This document shows, in pieces, positions 9,043-18,261 of a stretch of DNA of 41,068 nt. The first letter of the stretch is position 1. The number at the start of each line of letters is the position of its first letter. Origin of the DNA: an uncultured Verrucomicrobiota bacterium (lineage in GTDB: Bacteria > Verrucomicrobiota > Verrucomicrobiia > Limisphaerales > UBA1100). The notes under the pieces are model-generated. The model worked only from the letters and a program-made list of their open reading frames with translations, was not told the origin of the DNA and made no database searches. Where the stretch lies: NCBI GenBank assembly GCA_902551155.1, contig CACDBG010000013.1, positions 1 to 41,068 of the forward strand, in the 5' to 3' direction. A program made the position numbers and the translations under genes.

Positions 9043-11712
9043 ATGGCGGAAATTCCAAAGGCATATGAACCGAAGGCAGTCGAGGACAAGTGGTATGCTT
9101 TCTGGGAGCAGAACGCTTGTTTTTCGGCGGACCCAGAACGTGTTACCGATAAGCGTCCGGCTTATTCCATAGTCATCCCGCCTCCCAATGTAACCGGTGT
9201 TCTGCATATGGGGCATGTGCTAAATAACACCATTCAGGATATTCTTGCCCGAAAGGCGCGAATGGACGGTAAGGAGGTATTGTGGTTGCCGGGGACAGAT
9301 CACGCCGGTATCGCCACCCAAAGCGTCGTGGAGCGCAAATTACGAAGTGATGGAGTGATGAAGCATCGTGATGACCTTGGCCGGGAGAAGCTTCTAGAAC
9401 ACATTTGGGAATGGAAGGAGAAACACGGTGGAATAATCATTGAGCAACTTAAGAAACTTGGAGCTTCCTGTGATTGGTCGCTTCTGCGTTTTACCATGGA
9501 CGAGGAATACACAAAATGCGTTCAGCGTGTGTTTGTGGATCTTTTCAAGAAAGGTTTAATCTACCGTGGTAAGCGTATGGTGAACTGGTGCCCCAAGTCT
9601 TTGACTGCTCTTTCTGATGAGGAAGTCATCATGAAGGAGCAGAATAGCCAGCTATATTATTTCAAGGTGCAGGTTGTTGAGGAATCTGAAACCTGGCTTG
9701 AAATTGCGACTACCCGTCCGGAAACCATTCCCGGTGATACAGCCGTAGCTGTGAACCCCAACGATCCACGTTATGGTCACTTGGTGGGTAAACATGTCGT
9801 TCGTCCGTTGCCAGTTGAAAACCAGGTGCACCTTCCGATTGTTGCTGATGAACACATTGACATCGAATTTGGCACTGGTGTGCTGAAGGTGACGCCGGCG
9901 CACGATAAGGCGGACTTTGAGATCGGCCAGCGCGCTGGGGTAGAAGCCATTGAGGTGATTGCGGCAGATGGCAAAATGAACGACTTCGCCGGTGCAGATT
10001 TGGCAGGTTTGGATCGATTCGATGGTCGTAAAACCGCCGCCGCCAAACTTGAGGAAATGGGCGTGTTGCTCAAGACGGAGGATCATAAAAATAACGTTGG
10101 CTTTAGTGAACGGGCAGATGTGCCGATTGAGCCCCGCCTGTCGGAGCAGTGGTTCCTGAAATATCCCAGCCAGCAACAGTCCCGCGACTGCGTTGCCAAT
10201 GGGGACATGAAATTTTATCCCGAGCGTTGGTCTAAGACCTATGACTACTGGATGGGCGGTCTGCAGGATTGGTGTATCAGTCGCCAACTCTGGTGGGGGC
10301 ACCGGATTCCTGTTTGGTATCGTGGCGAGGAGATGCATTGTGGGTTAGATGCCCCTGAGGGCGATGGCTGGGAACAGGATCCTGACGTGCTCGATACTTG
10401 GTGCAGTTCCTGGTTGTGGCCTTTTGCTACCATGGGTTGGCCTGAAGAGACCAATACCCTCAAGAAGTTCTATCCAACCACTGATCTGGTGACCGGTCCT
10501 GACATCATTTTCTTCTGGGTTGCCCGCATGATTATGGCCGGCTACGAGTACCGTGGTGAGCTTCCGTTCAGAAATGTTTATTTTACGGGTATTATTCGCG
10601 ATAAAAGGGGCCGTAAAATGTCCAAGAGCTTGGGTAATTCGCCTGACCCCCTGGAGTTAATCGCTAAGTACGGGGCTGATGCCTTACGCTTTGGCACCAT
10701 GCGCAGTGCCCCGCAAGGCTTGGATGTGCTCTTTGATGAGAAAGATGTGGAGTTGGGGCGTAATTTTGCCAATAAGTTGTGGAATGCATGTCGTTTCCGT
10801 CAGATGCAAGGAGGGGAATCAGAAGGTGAAATAGATCCGGTGTTGTTAACGAGTGATGACAAATGGATTCTTTTAAGGCTCGATCAAGCAATCACCGAAG
10901 TTGCCGCCGCATTTGAATCATACCGATTTACAGATGCTACCGGAGCGTTATACAGATTTTTCTGGAGTGAGTTCTGCGATTGGTATGTGGAATCCTGTAA
11001 AGCTACTTTTTTTGGGGGCGATGCCGCACGTAAAGCGAATGTTTTAGCAGTGTTTGATTTTGTTATGGGGCATGCATTACGGTTATTTCACCCGTTCATG
11101 CCTTTTATTACCGAGGAGCTTTGGCATGGGTTAGGGTATTCCGAAGACATGCCTGAGGATCAAGGCGGTAAGACGATTATGTCTGCTCATTGGCCTAAAG
11201 AATTTGATGAGGATTTCAAGGCGCATTATGGATTGGAGGATACGGTAGATACATTGATTGCAGCTAAGCATGAGTTAGTGGTTGGAGGTCGTAATTTACG
11301 CGCTATTGGCAATATCCCTTTTGCTAAGAAAGTGGATTACATCATTAAGCCAGCTGCAAATCTAGATCCATATGAAATTGAAGTGATGCAAAGTTTACTT
11401 AATGCAGAAGCTCTTCGGGTTGACAAAGAATATTCTCCACGTAAAGGGACCCCGGCGGCTCGGTCAGCAATGGGCGAATTATATCTTCCGTTGGATGGCC
11501 TCATTGATGTTGAGGCGGAGAAAGTTCGAATGGAATCTCAATTGGAAAAAATTTCCAAGGAAATTGCAAAGATATCAGTAAAGCTTGGTAACCCGAACTT
11601 TACCGAGCGCGCCCCTGAGGATGTGTTACAGGAAGCTAAAGATCGATTGTCTGATTGGCGCGAAAAAGAAAAGCAAACGCGTGAATCTATCGAATATCTT
11701 TCGGAGGGCTGA
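9043..11712 (+). CDS. valS: Valyl-tRNA synthetase
   Basis: PPPNVTGVLHMGHVLNNTIQDIL, WLPGTDHAGIATQ, KMSKSLGNSPDPL, C-terminal coiled coil. Confidence 0.97.
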   Translation: MAEIPKAYEPKAVEDKWYAFWEQNACFSADPERVTDKRPAYSIVIPPPNVTGVLHMGHVLNNTIQDILARKARMDGKEVLWLPGTDHAGIATQSVVERKLRSDGVMKHRDDLGREKLLEHIWEWKEKHGGIIIEQLKKLGASCDWSLLRFTMDEEYTKCVQRVFVDLFKKGLIYRGKRMVNWCPKSLTALSDEEVIMKEQNSQLYYFKVQVVEESETWLEIATTRPETIPGDTAVAVNPNDPRYGHLVGKHVVRPLPVENQVHLPIVADEHIDIEFGTGVLKVTPAHDKADFEIGQRAGVEAIEVIAADGKMNDFAGADLAGLDRFDGRKTAAAKLEEMGVLLKTEDHKNNVGFSERADVPIEPRLSEQWFLKYPSQQQSRDCVANGDMKFYPERWSKTYDYWMGGLQDWCISRQLWWGHRIPVWYRGEEMHCGLDAPEGDGWEQDPDVLDTWCSSWLWPFATMGWPEETNTLKKFYPTTDLVTGPDIIFFWVARMIMAGYEYRGELPFRNVYFTGIIRDKRGRKMSKSLGNSPDPLELIAKYGADALRFGTMRSAPQGLDVLFDEKDVELGRNFANKLWNACRFRQMQGGESEGEIDPVLLTSDDKWILLRLDQAITEVAAAFESYRFTDATGALYRFFWSEFCDWYVESCKATFFGGDAARKANVLAVFDFVMGHALRLFHPFMPFITEELWHGLGYSEDMPEDQGGKTIMSAHWPKEFDEDFKAHYGLEDTVDTLIAAKHELVVGGRNLRAIGNIPFAKKVDYIIKPAANLDPYEIEVMQSLLNAEALRVDKEYSPRKGTPAARSAMGELYLPLDGLIDVEAEKVRMESQLEKISKEIAKISVKLGNPNFTERAPEDVLQEAKDRLSDWREKEKQTRESIEYLSEG

Positions 11713-12512
11713 TGAAAAGACCTGATGTAAGTGCAGCATTAAAATGTGCTGAAACTATTTCACGGAAAGTTGGGGTATTCTTGAAAGGAAAACTTCGGTC
11801 TCACAAGCGAATCAATCAACAAACCGCGCACGATATCAAACTGGAGTTGGACGAACGCAGCCAACGGGTGATTGAAAAGGAATTGCGAAGAGTCTTTCCC
11901 GAGATCGCCATCCTTGGTGAAGAAGGGGTTGTCGGAGATCCTGAATCGGAGTGGCGGTGGGTGGTTGATCCAATTGATGGTACAGTCAATTTCAGCCGCG
12001 GTTTACCTCATGCTTGTGTATCAATCGCCTTACAGCAGCGGCTTCCTGAGTCCAATGGTCATTGGGATGATTATGTCACAGAAATAGGGGTTATTTATGA
12101 CCCTTTTTTGGATGAGATGTGGACAGCCAAAAGTGGAGGAAAAGCCAAATTGAATGGGCGTGTTATCAAGGTGAGTGAGACAGATAACCTAGAAAGCTCA
12201 GTGGTCTCAATTGGTTTTGCAAAGAGCAGGGCAACGATGAAGAGAAACATGCCGTTATTTACCCGTCTCTATCAACGTGTTTTAAAAGTCAGGTTATTGG
12301 GTAGCGCGGCTTTGGCAATGACCTGGACAGCGGCTGGTCGGCTTGATGCCTACAGAGAAAATGGTATTCACTTATGGGACATTGCTGCTGGTGGACTTAT
12401 CCTTGAATGTGCTGGTGGTGAATTCTGGAGGCGGCCTTTGAGGAAAAAATACACTTATGAATTAATCGCCACTAATGGGCGTTTGCGTAAGCGAATTGAA
12501 AAATTGATTTAG
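11712..12512 (+). CDS. Inositol monophosphatase family protein
   Basis: ILGEEG, WVVDPIDGTVNFSRGLPHACVSIAL, HLWDIAAGGLILECAGG. Confidence 0.92.
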   Translation: MKRPDVSAALKCAETISRKVGVFLKGKLRSHKRINQQTAHDIKLELDERSQRVIEKELRRVFPEIAILGEEGVVGDPESEWRWVVDPIDGTVNFSRGLPHACVSIALQQRLPESNGHWDDYVTEIGVIYDPFLDEMWTAKSGGKAKLNGRVIKVSETDNLESSVVSIGFAKSRATMKRNMPLFTRLYQRVLKVRLLGSAALAMTWTAAGRLDAYRENGIHLWDIAAGGLILECAGGEFWRRPLRKKYTYELIATNGRLRKRIEKLI

Positions 12513-13261
12513 GTGCAGCAGGTCTTTACCAAGGCCCGAAACGGTTTGAGAAATTCAGGGTGGCGCTCCCAGAGGCGTTCGGGGTGGAATTGCATGCCCA
12601 AGAGAAAAGGGCGGGTTTTTGCCTCTTCTTCAGTCAACTCAATGGCTTCTATAATGCCATCACTTGTAGTGGCAGTAGCACGAAGCATTGGGGCTAGTTT
12701 TCCAGTAGCTTGATGATGGGCGGTATTTACCTTCATTGATTTTTTCCTGAAAATGCGATGCATCAAGCTGCCGGGTTCTATGGTAATTTGATGGGTGAGC
12801 CGGTGGGATTGTGCTTTGCGTCTATGATTAAGTGAGCCCGGGGCTTCCAGATCAATATCAGTTATCAGGCCACCTCCGAGTGCGACATTCAATACCTGAG
12901 GCCCACGACAAATAGCCAATAGCGGTTTATTTTGTTTCAGAGCCTGTTCGATTAACAGGAATTCAGAGAGATCTCTTTCTAGGTCGATTCCGGCGGCGGT
13001 TGCTTTAATTTGCTTTGAAAGGCTTGGATTATACAGATCTGGCTGTAGGTCATCTCCCCCCGTGAGCATTACGCCATCACAGCGGGTGACCATAGCCGTA
13101 ATTAGTTTTTGGTCTGCCAGATTTGGCATGAGTACGGGGGCGCCGCCGGCTTTGGCAATTGTGCGGGTGTAGCAACGCGAGAGGCTGGTGGAATCGTCGC
13201 TGAACTCTGCCCCCTTGGGGGTGTTCATAGTTGAGGTCAATATGACTGGAGCACCACTCAC
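12509..13261 (-). CDS. Gamma-glutamyl-gamma-aminobutyrate hydrolase family (class I glutamine amidotransferase-like, C26)
   Basis: GVMLTGGDDLQPDLY, LLAICRGPQVLNVALGG, GMQFHPE; GTG start. Confidence 0.9.
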   Translation of the reverse strand: MSGAPVILTSTMNTPKGAEFSDDSTSLSRCYTRTIAKAGGAPVLMPNLADQKLITAMVTRCDGVMLTGGDDLQPDLYNPSLSKQIKATAAGIDLERDLSEFLLIEQALKQNKPLLAICRGPQVLNVALGGGLITDIDLEAPGSLNHRRKAQSHRLTHQITIEPGSLMHRIFRKKSMKVNTAHHQATGKLAPMLRATATTSDGIIEAIELTEEEAKTRPFLLGMQFHPERLWERHPEFLKPFRALVKTCCT

Positions 13262-13530
13262 GGTTTTGCTTCAGGGTAGTGCTCTTTAATTTTACTAATT
13301 AGCCTGTCTTCCTCAATTTCTGGAATCAGGTTTCTTTGTATCCGCCGTCTTAATGAATTAAGGAGTTCCAGCCAATCTTCCAATTCAGGGTTTTCATAGG
13401 GTCTCCAGGAGTCAAATTTGGCCAAGCGGATGCGGAAGTTCCACTGACTGCCCATTTTCCGCGCTGATACCTGGATTTTATCTCCCTGCTCATTGCGCCG
13501 TTTCCAGCCGATTTCACCTTTGTGGGCCAT
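13258..13530 (-). CDS. Conserved-looking hypothetical protein (90 aa)
   Basis: ORF between ispF and C26; stop overlaps the next GTG start (GTGA), suggesting coupling. Confidence 0.65.
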   Translation of the reverse strand: MAHKGEIGWKRRNEQGDKIQVSARKMGSQWNFRIRLAKFDSWRPYENPELEDWLELLNSLRRRIQRNLIPEIEEDRLISKIKEHYPEAKP

Positions 13531-13533
13531 GGA

Positions 13534-14013
13534 TTATTCGGGGAGCTGGATACTGGCCACCGCGTGTGCCGCCATTCCTTCACCTCGTCCAACAAACCCC
13601 ATTGTTTCATTGGTGGTAGCTTTAATGCCAATATCCCCGGGCTTTACCCCAAGTGCTGCTGCAATATTATTTTTCATTGCTGGTATATGTGGCGCAATTT
13701 TTGGGGCTTCGGCAATTAGCATCGCATCAACATTAATGAGTTGCCCGTTTTGTTTTTTAATTTGGCTTGCAGCCTCCTGGAGAAAAATCTTACTTGGAGC
13801 GTCTTTCCATTGAGGATCACTGGGGGGGAAAAAAGATCCGATATCTCCCTGTCCCAAGGCGCCCAGTATTGCGTCGCATATGGCGTGCATCAATACGTCA
13901 GCATCGGAATGCCCATCAAGACCGGTCTTATGCGGAATCTCTACTCCTCCCAGAATTAATGGTCTGCCTTCTTTTAATTGGTGGACATCGTATCCCAATC
14001 CTACGCGATTCAT
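13534..14013 (-). CDS. ispF: 2-C-methyl-D-erythritol 2,4-cyclodiphosphate synthase (start at MNRVGLGYDVH)
   Basis: VGLGYDVHQL, LDGHSDADVLMHAICDAILGALGQGDIGSFFPPSD, TTNETMGFVGRGEGMAAHAVA. Confidence 0.96.
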   Translation of the reverse strand: MNRVGLGYDVHQLKEGRPLILGGVEIPHKTGLDGHSDADVLMHAICDAILGALGQGDIGSFFPPSDPQWKDAPSKIFLQEAASQIKKQNGQLINVDAMLIAEAPKIAPHIPAMKNNIAAALGVKPGDIGIKATTNETMGFVGRGEGMAAHAVASIQLPE

Positions 14014-14046
14014 TGTATTCAGTGTATGTGATGAAAGGGGCAAGGC

Positions 14047-15085
14047 TCAATACTTACCGTCACGTACTTCAAAATGGGTTGGCTTGCCCAGGCTGCGGCC
14101 TTCGTTGGTGGTCCAATATGCGGTCCATCTCAGCATTGTTTCCAGTTTTAAGGTTAGTGGGCCGAAAGCGTCTATGGATTGGGCGGGATTGCTTAGCCAG
14201 GCAGTATCAGCTTCGTTTCCAGTGAATTGTGTTTCACGATTCATTAGTCCACCAAGTTGCTTGGCGACGGAGTGGACGGTAATCGTTTCTGGTGCGGTGA
14301 GATTGAGTGCGCGGGGCGGACTGGTGCAAAGATTTAGGCTACGAAGGATGCGTTCGTTGGCTTCGCCTTGCCAAATGCAGTTGAAATGGCCCATGCCGAG
14401 GTCGATCGGCTGACCTAGATAAATCTTTTGGGCAATGTCATGCAGCACGCCATAGCGGAGATCAATCGCGTAGTTAAGTCGCACGAAAGTGAGTGGTGTT
14501 TGGTGTTGGGTGGCATGGTATTCAAACAAGCGCTCGCGGGCGAGGCAGGCAGCGGCGTATTCGCCGGGGGGGGGCGAGCGGGCTGTCCTCGGTGGCGCCA
14601 CCGCTATCCACCGGAACCAGCGGATACACACAGCCGGTGGAGAGCGCCACAATGCGGGCGGAACGATAACGATTAGCGGCGAGCGAGGGCACGAGAGTGT
14701 TCATGGCCCAGGTAAGACCGGGGTTCGCCTCGGTGCCGAATTTTTGGCCGACGAGGTAGATGACGTTTTCACTATCGGGCAACTCCGTCCATTGATTGGG
14801 ATCAAGCAGATCCGCGGTTCGGGTTTGCACGCCGTTGTTTTCCAGCCAGTGCCGGGTAGCAGTGTTGGAGTACCTGCTAGCGGCAATGACTTCCAAGGGG
14901 TGGCCGGCTAAATCTGCTGCGTGTTTGGCGAGAACTGCAAGGGTGGGGCCCATCTTTCCGCCAGCTCCAAGAATGACAAGCGGGCTGCTAACTTGCGTGA
15001 TAAAGTCGCGTAAAGCCTCCGAGGGCTGTGTAAGAATTGAGTCGAGCTGTGCCTCATCTTTTATGATTTCGGGCAGCTCATTCAT
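14047..15085 (-). pseudogene. NAD-dependent epimerase/dehydratase-like gene split by a frameshift at a G9/C9 tract
   Basis: Upstream ORF (MNELPEIIKD...VILGAGGKMGPT...STGCVYPLVPVDSGGATEDSPLAPP) continues in another frame (...GEYAAACLARERLFEYHATQHQTPLTFVRLNYAIDLRYGV...). Eight instead of nine C restores SPLAPPGEY. Confidence 0.8.
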
Positions 15086-15090
15086 GAAAA

Positions 15091-15168
15091 TGGTCGGAGC
15101 GGAGTGATTCGAACACTCGACCTCCTGCTCCCAAAGCAGGCGCACTAACCAGGCTGTGCTACGCTCCG
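15091..15168 (-). tRNA. tRNA-Pro (anticodon TGG), CCA encoded
   Basis: CGGAGCG acceptor, anticodon arm CTGCTTTGGGAGCAG, T-arm GAGTGTTCGAATCACTC, 3' CGCTCCGACCA. Confidence 0.94.
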
Positions 15169-15257
15169 AACGCCCGCCTTATAAGACATGTTTGGCCGGG
15201 ACTCAATGACGAATTGAATTGCGCCCAGCCACCTCCCCTGTTTTAGTCTGCTCTTTT

Positions 15258-16502
15258 ATGCCATTTAGCAAACTCGGACTCTCTAAAACAACGCTTCAAG
15301 GAGTGAAGGCCATGGGCTGGACGGATCCTTCGCCGATCCAGTTACGGGCAATTCCCCTGCTTCTGGAGGGTAGAGATGTGATTGGGAGTGCTCAAACGGG
15401 AACGGGAAAAACCGGGGCTTTTGCTCTTCCTATCCTTTCTCAGCTGCCTAAGCCAGATGGTAAGTCCCGGGTTCTGATTCTTGAGCCTACGCGTGAATTG
15501 GCTTCTCAGGTTGAAACCGCGATAAGGGATTACGCACGGTTTACAGATCATAAAGTGGCTGTGATCTATGGGGGTGTGGGCTACGCTAAGCAGGTGGATG
15601 CCTTGAAGAATGGAGTGGATATCATTGTGGCAACGCCGGGACGGCTTCTGGATCATATGCAACAGGGAGCTGCGAAGCTGGGTAATATTGATTTTGTGGT
15701 GCTAGATGAGGCTGACCGAATGCTCGATATGGGTTTTCTGCCTGATGTTAAACGTATTTTAGAGAAATGCCCCAAGAACAGGGTAACAGCGCTCTTCAGT
15801 GCAACGGTTCCTCCCGAAATTGAGACGTTGATTTCTTGGGCCATGAAAAACCCTGAGACCATTGAGATTGGCATGAGGCGTTCTCCAGCCGAGACAGTGA
15901 AGCATGTCATCTATCCGGTCGCCGAAAAACAAAAGACGGAGTTACTTTTCGCGGTGCTTAAGAGTGTGGACTTTGATTCAGCTATTATCTTTTGCCGCAC
16001 CAAACATGGGGCCGATCGTATTGGTAATCAATTGAAGCGTGAGAATCATGCTGTGGCCATATTACACAGTGATCGAACTCAAAGGGACCGGGAGAAATCA
16101 TTAAAAGGTTTCCGGGATGGTAAGTTTGAAGTTTTGGTGGCTACTGATATTGCCAGCCGGGGGTTGGATATTTCCGGGGTAAGTCATGTGGTTAATTATG
16201 ATGTGCCACAGCATCCGGAAGATTACGTTCACCGGATTGGGCGCACGGGCCGGGCGGAGTCTACCGGAGATGCCTTTACTTTAATGGTTGCTGAGGATGT
16301 TCAGCATGTGGATGCCATTGAGCGCTTTATTGGCACCAAGATCGAGCGAGCCAAGCTGGATGGATTTGATTACCGTTATACTACTATTTTGGACGAAAAA
16401 AGGTTTACAGGAGTCAGTGTAAGGGATCGAAAGATGAAGACAGCCCGCATTGGTAAGGGGCAACACTTTGGTTTTGGAAGTGGAAGACGCCGCCGCCGCT
16501 AG
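15258..16502 (+). CDS. DEAD-box ATP-dependent RNA helicase (RhlE-like)
   Basis: GSAQTGTGKTGAF, PTRELASQ, TPGRLLDHM, VLDEADRMLDMGF, FSAT, HRIGRTGRA; basic tail. Confidence 0.95.
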   Translation: MPFSKLGLSKTTLQGVKAMGWTDPSPIQLRAIPLLLEGRDVIGSAQTGTGKTGAFALPILSQLPKPDGKSRVLILEPTRELASQVETAIRDYARFTDHKVAVIYGGVGYAKQVDALKNGVDIIVATPGRLLDHMQQGAAKLGNIDFVVLDEADRMLDMGFLPDVKRILEKCPKNRVTALFSATVPPEIETLISWAMKNPETIEIGMRRSPAETVKHVIYPVAEKQKTELLFAVLKSVDFDSAIIFCRTKHGADRIGNQLKRENHAVAILHSDRTQRDREKSLKGFRDGKFEVLVATDIASRGLDISGVSHVVNYDVPQHPEDYVHRIGRTGRAESTGDAFTLMVAEDVQHVDAIERFIGTKIERAKLDGFDYRYTTILDEKRFTGVSVRDRKMKTARIGKGQHFGFGSGRRRRR

Positions 16503-18244
16503 CTACGTTTTCGCTTTAATTCATTGAGTAATTTGGGTAGCGGCAGGGTGTTGATGACGTCTGACTTGGTTAGCCAACCTTTGCGTGCAATATCAGTGCC
16601 GATCCGGAGAAAGCCTGCGTGTTCGATTCGGTGAGCATCGCAGTTAATAACACATTTTACGCCCTGAGTTTTGGCATATTGCCAATGGCGCCAGTCTAAA
16701 TCCAGACGGTAGGGGTTTGCGTTTAGCTCAATCCATGTTCCGGTTTCAGCGCATGCATCTATTACGGCCAATTGATTTAGTTTTTGAGGGCCCCGCTCAA
16801 GCAGGAGTCTGCCGGAGAGATGGCCAAGCATATGGACATTTGGGTTTTCGGCCGCCTTGATCAGTCGCTTGGTGTTGTCTTTCTCATCGCTTCCGGCTAA
16901 GTGCATGCTCGCAACGACCACTTCTAGCTTGTTTAAAAGCTCATCGTCAAAATCGAGTCCCTTTTTTAAAACATCCACTTCGATCCCAGAGAGTAGCCGA
17001 AAATCAGTCCCTTCATCTTCAAGTTTTTTGTTGAGGGTTGTAATTTCTTTGATTTGTTTTTTCACCCGATCGGAGTCCAAGCCGTTGGCTTGAAAAGAAG
17101 CTTTGGAGTGATCGGTAATTGCCCAATAAGCCAAGCCTAAACCACTCATATGCGTAGTAATTTCTTCCAGAGTTTCCTTTCCATCGCTCCAGTTACTGTG
17201 GTTGTGGAGTGACCCTTTGAGGTGGGTCCATTCAACGAGTTGAGGTATATTATTATTTTCGGCCGCTTCGAATTCTCCCCGATCTTCACGTAATTCAGGG
17301 GGGACGTAAGCGAGATCAAGGGCACTAAAAATATCCTCCTCCGTTTTGCATTTCAGGCGCAGTTTTGGGTCGCGGGTTTCTTCGTTTGACTTAAAGAGTC
17401 CGTATTCATTAAGGCGTAGTCCCCGGGAAATGGCACGACTGCGCATAACTATATTATGCTCCTTGCTGCCGGTGAAATAGGCAAGGGCACTGGCAAATTC
17501 AGAATCATCGACTACCCGTAAATCCGCCTGAATGCCTCCCTCCAGTAAAACACTTGCCTTGGTATTGCCCGATGCCAGTATGCTTAAAATACCTTCCTGA
17601 GTGGTAAAGGCCTCAATGATGTTTTCACTTTTTTTTGCTGACACCAGAAAATCGATATCTCCGCTAACTTCCTTACCGCGGCGTAGACTGCCGGCAATGT
17701 CGCAACGGATTACATCTGGGTGTGAACGTAAGTCGCCTAAAATAGGTTCTGCGACCAGTAACATCTTATGGCGGTGATGATGGCTGGCGTGTTGGCGCTT
17801 GAATTCGATGCCCTCTAGAATTTTCTCCTCACTTTTTTTGCCAAACCCGTCCAATTCAGCCACTTCGCCTTTTTTGCAGGCATTTTCAAGTTGCTTGATC
17901 GTTTTGATTTTTAATTTTTCATGAACGGCTTTTACCTTTTTGGGTCCCATGCCGTTTATATCCAGCATCTCGATTAAACCTGGAGGAATGGATCCCTTGA
18001 GTTCGTCATAGTATTCAAGCTTTCCGGTTTCCACTAGTTCAGTAATTTTTTCGACTAAGGCACCTCCTATCCCCTTAATTTCACCCAAGCGCTCTTCCTT
18101 AATAAGCGTTTCCAATGGCTCGGTAAGACCTTCTAAGATCCGTGCTCCATTTACGTAGGCGCGAGTTTTGAACGGGTTTTCTCCCTTGAGTTCTAGGAAA
18201 ACTCCGATCTCCTTTAAGATTGCAGCAACCGCGTCCTTGTCCAT
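16499..18244 (-). CDS. polX: Family X DNA polymerase with C-terminal PHP domain
   Basis: N-terminal HhH region (IKGIGGALVEKI, INGMGPKKVKAVHEKL), DIAGSLRRGKEVSGDIDFLV, PHP motifs LHNHSNWSDGK, AITDHSK, NCDAHR. Confidence 0.94.
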   Translation of the reverse strand: MDKDAVAAILKEIGVFLELKGENPFKTRAYVNGARILEGLTEPLETLIKEERLGEIKGIGGALVEKITELVETGKLEYYDELKGSIPPGLIEMLDINGMGPKKVKAVHEKLKIKTIKQLENACKKGEVAELDGFGKKSEEKILEGIEFKRQHASHHHRHKMLLVAEPILGDLRSHPDVIRCDIAGSLRRGKEVSGDIDFLVSAKKSENIIEAFTTQEGILSILASGNTKASVLLEGGIQADLRVVDDSEFASALAYFTGSKEHNIVMRSRAISRGLRLNEYGLFKSNEETRDPKLRLKCKTEEDIFSALDLAYVPPELREDRGEFEAAENNNIPQLVEWTHLKGSLHNHSNWSDGKETLEEITTHMSGLGLAYWAITDHSKASFQANGLDSDRVKKQIKEITTLNKKLEDEGTDFRLLSGIEVDVLKKGLDFDDELLNKLEVVVASMHLAGSDEKDNTKRLIKAAENPNVHMLGHLSGRLLLERGPQKLNQLAVIDACAETGTWIELNANPYRLDLDWRHWQYAKTQGVKCVINCDAHRIEHAGFLRIGTDIARKGWLTKSDVINTLPLPKLLNELKRKRS

Positions 18245-18261
18245 GCGCCTTCTTAAATGGA

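Noticed and set aside
9652-10338. 228-aa minus-strand ORF antisense to valS
   Set aside because: Shadow ORF within valS with no recognisable domain.
13880-14413. 177-aa plus-strand ORF across ispF/epimerase
   Set aside because: Antisense to ispF and the epimerase-like gene; no signature.
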